Assembly (NCBI GenBank): GCA_024639625.1
Contig: JAHEIA010000069.1
Span: 1-9,720, forward strand
DNA from: Chromatiales bacterium
GTDB lineage: Bacteria > Pseudomonadota > Gammaproteobacteria > Chromatiales > Chromatiaceae
Direction of reading: 5' to 3'
DNA: 9,720 nucleotides
A program made the position numbers and the translations under genes. Position 1 is the stretch's first letter. The number at the start of each line of letters is the position of its first letter. Below are positions 1 to 5,441 of the stretch, piece after piece. The notes beneath the pieces are model-generated. The model did not search any database. It was not told the DNA's origin and saw nothing but the letters and a program-made list of their open reading frames with translations.

Positions 1-432
1 TGGGATGGCTACCTGGCGCGGCGTTGGCAGCAGGTCTCGCGGATGGGTGCGTTTCTTGATCCGGTTGCCGACAAGCTAATGGTGGCTGTTGCCCTAGTGT
101 TGCTCGTGCAGGCCGAACCGACACCCCAGCTAGCGCTTCCCGCCGCGGTCATCATCGGTCGGGAGATCGCTGTTTCCGCGCTTCGTGAGTGGATGGCGGA
201 GGTCGGCGAGCGCGCTGCGGTGGCGGTTACTCTGGTCGGCAAGGTCAAGACTGCTCTGCAGATGGTGGCGATCTTGTTCCTCATCTATCGGGCCGATGTG
301 CTGGGGTTCCCGGTCCACCGTTCCGGCATGTTGCTGCTGTATATCGCCGCGGTGTTGACGCTCTGGTCGATGGTGGTCTACCTGCGTGCCGCTTGGCCGA
401 CACTGTCGATACCTGCGCCGGGTAAGCGTTAG
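1..432 (+). CDS. pgsA: CDP-diacylglycerol--glycerol-3-phosphate 3-phosphatidyltransferase, 3' part
   Basis: This is the C-terminal 143 codons of phosphatidylglycerophosphate synthase, an inner-membrane enzyme that joins CDP-diacylglycerol and glycerol 3-phosphate, the committed step to phosphatidylglycerol and cardiolipin. The reading frame is open from base 1, and the residues before the first Met (WDGYLARRWQQVSR) are needed for the family signature, so the gene starts upstream of the window. The CDP-alcohol phosphatidyltransferase motif DG-x2-AR-x8-G-x3-D-x3-D is complete (DGYLAR, then G, D and D in MGAFLDPVAD). Hydrophobic segments follow at about codons 25-40 (VAVALVLLV), 43-60, 81-95 and 104-124, as expected of a polytopic enzyme. 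About 40-50 residues are missing compared with the usual 180-195. It ends in a TAG, 177 bases before rpsF, and is probably a separate transcription unit. Confidence 0.93.
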   Translation, partial: WDGYLARRWQQVSRMGAFLDPVADKLMVAVALVLLVQAEPTPQLALPAAVIIGREIAVSALREWMAEVGERAAVAVTLVGKVKTALQMVAILFLIYRADVLGFPVHRSGMLLLYIAAVLTLWSMVVYLRAAWPTLSIPAPGKR

Positions 433-460
433 CCGCTGGCGCCACACTCGCCTGGTCCGC

Positions 461-488
461 TGCGGCAAGTCCCGAGCGACTTGCCGCA
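461..488. repeat. Perfect 10-bp inverted repeat between pgsA and rpsF
   Basis: The arms TGCGGCAAGT (461-470) and ACTTGCCGCA (479-488) are exact reverse complements around an 8-base loop. The position, 28 bases after the pgsA stop, suits a transcript end, but no T-run follows (AATGGTGTTT), so it is not a classical intrinsic terminator. The right arm contains the candidate -35 box of the rpsF promoter (TTGCCG, 481-486), so it could equally be an operator for a dimeric regulator. The symmetry is seen directly; its role is inference. Confidence 0.6.
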
Positions 489-509
489 AATGGTGTTTGC
501 TGTTATCCT
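481..509 (+). promoter_or_regulatory. Candidate distal promoter of the rpsF operon
   Basis: TTGCCG (481-486) and TATCCT (504-509) are separated by 17 bases, each matching 4 of 6 sigma-70 consensus positions. The -10 box is preceded by TGT, giving an extended -10. Transcription would start near 516, leaving a leader of about 95 bases that contains both hairpins before rpsF. This is a sequence match only. Confidence 0.4.
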
Positions 510-552
510 CGCCCGCTTCGATCGGCCGCCCGACAGAAGTGTCGTGGGCTGC

Positions 553-561
553 TGCTATCCT
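553..561 (+). promoter_or_regulatory. Candidate proximal extended -10 element of rpsF
   Basis: TGC followed by TATCCT (553-561) forms a second extended -10 without a recognisable -35. It lies within a 13-base direct repeat: TGCTGTTATCCTC (498-510) and TGCTGCTATCCTC (550-562) differ at one base and are 52 bases apart. A start near 568 would give a short leader of about 40 bases. It may instead be a duplicated relic of the upstream element. Confidence 0.25.
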
Positions 562-565
562 CCTT

Positions 566-608
566 GCCTCACCGTAATCCGGGAGGCTGCATAACCGAAA
601 GGAGCCTC
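566..608 (+). promoter_or_regulatory. Structured rpsF leader, probable S6:S18 autoregulatory element
   Basis: Two mutually exclusive hairpins can be drawn just before the rpsF start. The first pairs GCCTC (566-570) with GAGGC (583-587), continues after a bulged A571 with CCG (572-574) pairing CGG (580-582), and has the loop TAATC. The second pairs GAGGCT (583-588) with AGCCTC (603-608) around a 14-base loop containing CCGAAAGG. The Shine-Dalgarno AAAGGAG (598-604) lies partly in the second stem, so that fold would hinder translation. In many bacteria the S6:S18 complex binds a CCG-containing leader hairpin of the rpsF mRNA and represses the operon. Assigning that element here rests on position, pairing and the CCG triplets, not on an alignment. 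Confidence 0.5.
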
Positions 609-609
609 A

Positions 610-987
610 ATGAGACACTATGAGATCGTGTTCCTGGTGCACCCGGACCAGAGCGAGCAAGTAACGGGGATGATCGATCGCTACCGCTCGACCATCGAGT
701 CCCACGGTGGGACGATCCATCGCTTGGAGGATTGGGGGCGCCGCCAGCTGGCCTACCCGATCAACAAGATCCATAAGGCCCACTATGTGCTCATGAACGT
801 CGAATGCGATGCGGACGCGCTGCACGAGTTGGAGAGCGCGTTTCGTTTCAACGACGCGGTTCTGCGCAACCTGATTCTCAGCCGCAAGAGAGCGGTTACT
901 GAGCCCTCGCCGTTGGCGAAGCCGCAGGAAGAGAAAGAAACCGCCACCGCGCCTGCGCCAGCCGAGTCCTCGGAAGGCTCCGAGTAA
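610..987 (+). CDS. rpsF: 30S ribosomal protein S6
   Basis: Ribosomal protein S6 of the small-subunit platform binds 16S rRNA as a dimer with S18. The protein is 125 residues. [18 protein letters not shown] at the N-terminus and the central [25 protein letters not shown] and [10 protein letters not shown] blocks match the Escherichia coli protein almost residue for residue. From about residue 97 there is a low-complexity tail rich in Ala, Pro and Glu that ends in Glu. In E. coli the S6 C-terminal Glu is extended with further glutamates by RimK, so this tail could be a substrate, but no rimK is visible here. The start is ATG with a good Shine-Dalgarno (AAAGGAG, 598-604) that is partly paired in the predicted leader structure. 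It is the first gene of the operon; rpsR follows after 52 bases. Confidence 0.98.
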   Translation: MRHYEIVFLVHPDQSEQVTGMIDRYRSTIESHGGTIHRLEDWGRRQLAYPINKIHKAHYVLMNVECDADALHELESAFRFNDAVLRNLILSRKRAVTEPSPLAKPQEEKETATAPAPAESSEGSE

Positions 988-1039
988 CGGTTCGCGACAG
1001 CATTCCTTATGATGTTCAGCAAAGATTTGGGGTGACACC

Positions 1040-1264
1040 ATGGCTCGTTATTTTCGCCGTAAGAAATATTGTCGTTTCACGGCCGAGGGAATCAAGGAGA
1101 TCGATTACAAGGATCTCAACCTGCTCAAGGCCTACGTCAGCGAAAGCGGAAAGATCGTACCCAGCCGGATTACCGGCACCAAAGCGAAGTATCAGCGCCA
1201 GCTCACGGCGGCGATCAAGCAGGCCCGCTATCTGGCACTGCTGCCTTTCACGGATCGGCACTAG
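1040..1264 (+). CDS. rpsR: 30S ribosomal protein S18
   Basis: S18 is the partner of S6 on the 30S platform. The 74-residue protein has the usual length (75 in Escherichia coli) and the family sequence throughout: [17 protein letters not shown], then [33 protein letters not shown] and the C-terminal [13 protein letters not shown]. It lacks only the final Gln of the E. coli protein. The ATG is preceded by GGGGTGA (1028-1034) as ribosome binding site. The 52-base gap after rpsF is too short for priB, which enteric bacteria carry at this point. The next gene begins 21 bases after the stop, so the genes are very likely co-transcribed and under the same S6:S18 leader control. Confidence 0.98.
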   Translation: MARYFRRKKYCRFTAEGIKEIDYKDLNLLKAYVSESGKIVPSRITGTKAKYQRQLTAAIKQARYLALLPFTDRH

Positions 1265-1285
1265 GGCTTTTCCGGGGGCGGGCGG

Positions 1286-2239
1286 GTGGCCGCTGCCCCG
1301 GCCGGTTCCGGTGAATCCGCGGTACCCATGCAAGGTCTAGCATCCCTTGTGATGCGCGGCAGGGCGCAGGCCGTAATGGTGGCCACGCTCCTTGCCATGC
1401 TGGGACTACTGTTCCCGCCGATCGGCATTCTCGCCTCTGCAAGCGTCGGACTTGTCACTCTGCGCCAGGGCGAGGTTTCCGGCGCGAGCGTTCTGGCGTT
1501 GGCGACGATCGCCTGTGCCCTGCTCGGCTGGCTGATCCTCGGCAATGCGGCGCCGGTGGTGGTGTTCACATTGCTTCTCTGGGTGCCGGTTTGGGGTCTC
1601 GCAGTTGTCTTGCGCTCGAGCCGCTCGCTTGCGCTTACCGTGCAGGGGGCGGTCCTGGCGGGCGTGCTGGTCGTGGTCTTCTATTCGCTGCGCATCGGTG
1701 ATGCAGCGAGCTGGCAAGAGGTGTTGCAGCCCCTGGCCAATGATATCGTCGAGCAGCAGGTGCTGGATCAGGCCCAGAGCGAGGCGCTGATCGCGGTCCT
1801 GGCGCCTTGGATGACCAGCCTGTTGGCAACCGGGTTCTTCCTGCAACTGGTTGTGGTCATTTTCCTGGCGCGATTCTGGCAAGCGGCGCTGTACAATCCG
1901 GGCGGTTTTCGCAAGGAGTTCCACGAATTGCGTCTGCATCGGCCGTTGGCGCTGGCCACCTTACCGGTTGTCGCTGTCGCACTGGTGGGGCCTGCGGGTG
2001 GTTTTCCGTTCCTGCGCGACGTCAGCCTGGTGCTGATCGCGGCTTATTTCTTCCAGGGTCTGGCGGTGGCCCACGGCGCTGTGGGGAAAGCCGGGGCCAA
2101 GGGCGCCTGGTTGTTTGGACTGTACCTGCTGCTGTTTCTCATGCCGCAGGTGGTGGTATTGCTTACGGCGGCGACCGGTTATGCGGATACCTGGGTCGAT
2201 TTTCGCGACCGGATCAGCGGCGGTACGCCCGAAGTATGA
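1286..2239 (+). CDS. DUF2232-type polytopic membrane protein of the ribosomal operon
   Basis: This is a 317-residue integral membrane protein of unknown function. Its place between rpsR and rplI, its length and its hydrophobic profile fit the DUF2232 (YybS-like) family; Pseudomonas has an uncharacterised membrane protein at the same spot. About eight membrane segments can be seen, near residues 30-58, 65-86, 88-108, 117-135, 172-195, 220-240, 243-263 and 270-295. A polar loop lies at about 138-170, and a charged motif NPGGFRKEFHELRL follows the fifth segment. I chose the GTG at 1286 because a G-rich ribosome-binding stretch (GGGGG, 1274-1278) precedes it; an ATG at 1328 would shorten the protein by 14 residues before the first membrane segment but has no clear Shine-Dalgarno. 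No catalytic motif is apparent. Co-transcription with ribosomal genes suggests growth-linked expression. Confidence 0.8.
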   Translation: MAAAPAGSGESAVPMQGLASLVMRGRAQAVMVATLLAMLGLLFPPIGILASASVGLVTLRQGEVSGASVLALATIACALLGWLILGNAAPVVVFTLLLWVPVWGLAVVLRSSRSLALTVQGAVLAGVLVVVFYSLRIGDAASWQEVLQPLANDIVEQQVLDQAQSEALIAVLAPWMTSLLATGFFLQLVVVIFLARFWQAALYNPGGFRKEFHELRLHRPLALATLPVVAVALVGPAGGFPFLRDVSLVLIAAYFFQGLAVAHGAVGKAGAKGAWLFGLYLLLFLMPQVVVLLTAATGYADTWVDFRDRISGGTPEV

Positions 2240-2279
2240 CGAATTCTGAGCTTCAGACCTGAAACAGGGGACGGGTACG

Positions 2280-2726
2280 ATGGAAGTAATTCTACTGAAA
2301 AAGATCGACAATCTTGGCGGCCTGGGTGATCGGGTGGTCGTGAAGGGCGGCTACGGGCGCAATTTCCTGGTGCCGACGGGACAAGCGGTATCCGCCACGC
2401 CGGAGAACCTGGCTGCCTTCGAGGAGCGCAGGGCGGAGTTGGAAAAGCAGGCGGCACAGTCGCTCGCGGTGGCGGAGAGCCGCAAGGTCCAGCTCGAACA
2501 GTTGAGTATCCGGATCCCGTGTAAAGCCGGTGACGAGGGGCGCTTGTTCGGTTCCGTCGGCACCTCGGACATCGCGCAGGCCGTACACGAGGCCGGCATC
2601 GAGCTCGCGAAGCAAGAGGTACGGCTTCCGCAGGGGGCCTTGCGGGTGACCGGCGAGTACGAAGTCGATCTGCACCTCCACACCGACGTCGACGCCAAAC
2701 TGAAATTGGAGATCGTCCCCGAATAG
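2280..2726 (+). CDS. rplI: 50S ribosomal protein L9
   Basis: L9 is an elongated large-subunit protein that binds 23S rRNA near the base of the L1 stalk and helps keep the reading frame. The 148 residues match the family length. The N-terminal RNA-binding domain is clear ([17 protein letters not shown], then [18 protein letters not shown]), followed by a long connecting helix at about residues 40-75 ([19 protein letters not shown]) and the C-terminal domain with [13 protein letters not shown] near residues 89-101 and [18 protein letters not shown] near 120-138. The ATG has a G-rich ribosome binding site (GGGGACGGG). It lies 40 bases after the DUF2232 gene and is probably the last gene of the rpsF operon, since a 217-base palindromic gap with its own promoter follows. 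Confidence 0.98.
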   Translation: MEVILLKKIDNLGGLGDRVVVKGGYGRNFLVPTGQAVSATPENLAAFEERRAELEKQAAQSLAVAESRKVQLEQLSIRIPCKAGDEGRLFGSVGTSDIAQAVHEAGIELAKQEVRLPQGALRVTGEYEVDLHLHTDVDAKLKLEIVPE

Positions 2727-2798
2727 GGACGCCGTCTCCGGGTCCCGGTCGGCGGGCCCTGCCGCCCGGCCGAGGAGCCGAAGCTGCATCCCGTACGG

Positions 2799-2841
2799 CG
2801 GTCAGGGCTCCGGGGTCCGACGGCGCGCGACGTCCTGACCG
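2799..2841. repeat. 8-bp inverted repeat between rplI and dnaB
   Basis: CGGTCAGG (2799-2806) and CCTGACCG (2834-2841) are exact reverse complements around a 27-base GC-rich loop. A shorter hairpin (GGCGG 2751-2755 with CCGCC 2762-2766) lies upstream. With no T-run these are not convincing intrinsic terminators; they may stabilise the 3' end of the rpsF-rplI mRNA. Confidence 0.4.
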
Positions 2842-2851
2842 GGCACCACCG

Positions 2852-2886
2852 GGGCGCTCCCTTTCGCCTGGCCAGGCGCCCTTTGT
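2852..2886 (+). terminator. Possible terminator or operator palindrome before dnaB
   Basis: GGGCGC (2852-2857) can pair with GCGCCC (2876-2881). Within this lies a perfect 14-base palindrome, CGCCTGGCCAGGCG (2865-2878), which can fold as a 5-bp stem with a GGCC loop. Only a three-base T run (TTTGT) follows, so termination would be weak. The palindrome also ends 4 bases before the candidate dnaB -35 box, so an operator is an alternative reading. Confidence 0.4.
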
Positions 2887-2911
2887 CTCGCGGCAGCGAC
2901 TGTTCTATGCT
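2883..2911 (+). promoter_or_regulatory. Candidate promoter of the dnaB-alr-radA operon
   Basis: TTGTCT (2883-2888) and TATGCT (2906-2911) have the ideal 17-base spacing and match 4 of 6 consensus positions each. Transcription would begin near 2918, about 26 bases before the dnaB ATG. The location at the head of the coupled three-gene block supports it. Confidence 0.45.
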
Positions 2912-2943
2912 GTCGATTCTTGAATCGATTTAGCGGCACGCGC

Positions 2944-4347
2944 ATGGCTGAGACTGCCTTTCCCCCGGCGGGTCCCGAATACGCGACGGCGGAAGCCGGA
3001 GCACTGCGGGTTCCTCCCCACTCGATCCAGGGCGAACAATCGGTACTGGGTGGCCTGATGCTGGACAATCAGGCCTGGGACCAGGTCGCCGACCGAATAT
3101 CCGAAGAAGATTTTTACCGCCGCGAGCATCGGCTGATCTTCCATGCGACCGCCGAACTCGCGGAGCAGGGGAAACCGCTGGACGTAGTGACCCTGGCAGA
3201 GGAGCTCGAACGCCACGACAAGTTGAACGACGCGGGCGGTCTGGCCTATCTGGGGATGCTCGCCAAAGACACCCCTTCCGCGGCGAACATCCGCGCCTAC
3301 GCGGGCATCGTGCGCGAGTATTCCGTGATGCGGCAACTGATCTCGGTGGGCACCGAGATCGCCGACAGCGCTTTCAATCCCGCGGGACGCGACTCTGTCG
3401 AGTTGCTCGACGATGCCGAGGCCAAGGTGTTCCGCATCGCGGAACTGGGTAGCCGCGGCGGCGGATTCACCCCGATCAAGTCGCTTCTCACCAAAGCAGT
3501 GGATCGAATCGAGACGCTGTTCCAGAAGGACGAGCCGATTACCGGCGTGAGCAGTGGCTTCACCGATTTCGACGAATTGACTTCCGGCTTGCAGGCATCC
3601 GATCTGATCATTGTCGCCGGGCGACCTTCCATGGGGAAGACGACGTTCGCCATGAACATCGCCGAGAACGTGGCAATCCGCGGGCAACTTCCGGTTGCCG
3701 TGTTCAGCATGGAAATGCCGGGCGAGCAGTTGGCAATGCGCATGATGTCGTCTCTCGGCCGGATCGATCAGCACAAGGTGCGCACCGGGAAGCTGCAAGA
3801 AGACGAGTGGCCCCGCCTCACGTCCGCGGTGAGCATTCTCGCCGAGGCGCCCCTGTTCATCGACGACACACCCGCCATGTCGCCGACCGAGGTCCGAGCA
3901 CGCGCGCGGCGGCTGACCCGCGAGCAAGGCGGGCTCGGCCTCATCGTCATCGATTACCTGCAGTTGATGCAGGCCCCGGGACAGGGAGAAAACCGGGTAA
4001 TGGAGATCTCGGCTATTTCGCGCGGGCTCAAGGCCCTGGCCAAAGAGCTGAAGGTCCCGGTGGTCGCCCTTTCCCAGTTGAATCGAAATCTGGAGCAGCG
4101 ACCGAACAAACGGCCTGTGATGTCGGATCTGCGCGAGTCCGGCAGCATCGAGCAGGACGCCGACCTGGTCATGTTCATCTACCGCGATGAGGTCTATAAC
4201 GAGGACAGCCCGGACAAGGGCAAGGCCGAGATCATTATCGGCAAGCAGCGCAACGGTCCGATTGGCACGGTACGCATGACATTCCTCGGCCAGTACACCA
4301 AGTTCGAGAACTTCATCACCGACGTCTACGGGGACCAGAGCTATTGA
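2944..4347 (+). CDS. dnaB: Replicative DNA helicase DnaB
   Basis: DnaB is the hexameric ATP-driven 5'-3' helicase that unwinds DNA at the replication fork and contacts primase. The 467-residue protein (E. coli 471) has the N-terminal domain beginning VPPHSIQGEQSVLGGLMLDN near residue 23, a linker around 155-185, and the RecA-like domain. In that domain Walker A is GRPSMGKT (226-233, Lys232) and Walker B ends in LIVIDYLQL with Asp337. The blocks MSDLRESGSIEQDADLVMF and IIIGKQRNGPIGTVRM are intact. There is no intein, a common insertion in this gene. I start at ATG 2944 rather than the in-frame TTG at 2920: the protein then has family length, and 2920 would lie at the predicted transcription start. 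The ribosome binding site is weak. The stop overlaps the alr start by 4 bases. Confidence 0.97.
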   Translation: MAETAFPPAGPEYATAEAGALRVPPHSIQGEQSVLGGLMLDNQAWDQVADRISEEDFYRREHRLIFHATAELAEQGKPLDVVTLAEELERHDKLNDAGGLAYLGMLAKDTPSAANIRAYAGIVREYSVMRQLISVGTEIADSAFNPAGRDSVELLDDAEAKVFRIAELGSRGGGFTPIKSLLTKAVDRIETLFQKDEPITGVSSGFTDFDELTSGLQASDLIIVAGRPSMGKTTFAMNIAENVAIRGQLPVAVFSMEMPGEQLAMRMMSSLGRIDQHKVRTGKLQEDEWPRLTSAVSILAEAPLFIDDTPAMSPTEVRARARRLTREQGGLGLIVIDYLQLMQAPGQGENRVMEISAISRGLKALAKELKVPVVALSQLNRNLEQRPNKRPVMSDLRESGSIEQDADLVMFIYRDEVYNEDSPDKGKAEIIIGKQRNGPIGTVRMTFLGQYTKFENFITDVYGDQSY

Positions 4348-5441
4348 GGGACTTCGTTCCGTGGGCCGAGGTCGATCACGCAGCCCTGCGGCACAACCTT
4401 CGGGTGGCGCGGGAAACGGCTCCGGGGACCAAGGTGTGGGCGGTGGTCAAGGCCGATGCCTATGGTCACGGCGCCGTGTGGGTGTCTCGCACCCTCGGGG
4501 CATTGGCCGACGGTCTGGCGGTCGCCCGGGTCGACGAGGCGGTGCAGCTGCGCGAAGCCGGTGTAGCCGCGTCCTTGCTGGTGCTCGAAGGTCCGTTCAG
4601 CGAGGCGGAAATCGAGCTTGCCCGACATTGGGAGCTGCAGGTCTCGCTGCATAACGAATACCAGATCGGGCTGCTGCAATGTGCCCCCCCCGGGCGGCCC
4701 CTGAGGTTCTGGGTCAAGGTTGATACTGGCATGCATCGGCTCGGTTTTCCCGCCTGCGAGGTTCCGCGGCTGCGCTCGCTACTGAGTAGCTGTCCTGCGC
4801 TGGCGGGTTCGCCGCGCTGGATGACGCATCTGGCCAACGCGGACGATCTCGCAGACCCGCTGAGCGAACAGCAGACGCGGCGGATACGCGAAGAGCTGGT
4901 GGCGGGAGACGAGCTGAGTGTCGCCAATTCAGCGGGCACCCTTGGCTGGCCCAGCACCCACGCCGACTGGATCCGCCCCGGCATCATGTTGTACGGCGCA
5001 TCTCCGTTTCGTGACGAGAGCGGTGGCCAGCGTCGCCTGCAGCCAGTGATGACCCTGCGCGCCAGGGTGATCGCCGTGCAGCGGGTGAGACGCGGGGAGG
5101 GCGTTGGCTACGGGGGCGAGTATCGCTGCCCGCAGGACATGGATATTGGCGTCATCGGGATCGGTTACGGTGACGGCTATCCGCGGCATGCGCCCAGCGG
5201 AACTCCGGTGCTGCTCGGGGAACGGCGCGTGCCCCTGGTCGGACGCGTCTCCATGGATATGATCACTGTCGATCTGCGGGGCCGTCCGGAAACCGAAGTC
5301 GGAGAGGAAGCCGTGCTTTGGGGTGCAGGTCTGCCGGTCGAGGAGGTGGCGTTGGCCGCAGGCACCATCAGCTACGAGTTGCTGTGCGGCCTGACCCCTC
5401 GCGTGCGCCGGGTGCACCGAGCCGTCGTGGGGTCGACATGA
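4344..5441 (+). CDS. alr: Alanine racemase
   Basis: This PLP-dependent cytoplasmic enzyme interconverts L- and D-alanine and supplies D-alanine for peptidoglycan. The protein is 365 residues (about 360 usual). The PLP lysine is Lys36 in AVVKADAYGHG, and the second catalytic base is Tyr256 in GVGYGGEY. Other family blocks are VKVDTGMHRLGF, the WIRPGIMLYGASPF motif near residue 210 and GYGDGYPRHAPSGTPVL with GRVSMDMITVDL towards the C-terminus. The start is a rare TTG at 4344: no ATG or GTG occurs in frame before the conserved N-terminal strand, and TTGA overlaps the dnaB stop, with GGGGA (4330-4334) as a possible ribosome binding site. Translation is therefore probably coupled to dnaB. A run of eight Cs at 4684-4691 lies inside the gene with the frame intact. 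The stop overlaps radA as ATGA. Confidence 0.95.
   Translation: MRDFVPWAEVDHAALRHNLRVARETAPGTKVWAVVKADAYGHGAVWVSRTLGALADGLAVARVDEAVQLREAGVAASLLVLEGPFSEAEIELARHWELQVSLHNEYQIGLLQCAPPGRPLRFWVKVDTGMHRLGFPACEVPRLRSLLSSCPALAGSPRWMTHLANADDLADPLSEQQTRRIREELVAGDELSVANSAGTLGWPSTHADWIRPGIMLYGASPFRDESGGQRRLQPVMTLRARVIAVQRVRRGEGVGYGGEYRCPQDMDIGVIGIGYGDGYPRHAPSGTPVLLGERRVPLVGRVSMDMITVDLRGRPETEVGEEAVLWGAGLPVEEVALAAGTISYELLCGLTPRVRRVHRAVVGST

Noticed and set aside
2920..2943. Upstream TTG start that would add 8 residues to DnaB
   Set aside because: It coincides with the predicted transcription start, has no ribosome binding site and adds no family sequence. ATG 2944 gives the usual length.
2905..3927. Open frame of 340 codons on the minus strand opposite dnaB
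   Set aside because: It lies fully opposite dnaB in high-GC DNA, where the third-position bias produces long antisense frames. The translation has no recognisable domain and the composition (many His, Arg, Gln) is that of a shadow.
5318..5437. N-terminal extension of RadA into alr
   Set aside because: The 40 extra residues are an out-of-frame reading of the alr C-terminus. The ATG at 5438 sits directly before the zinc finger and overlaps the alr stop in the usual ATGA manner.
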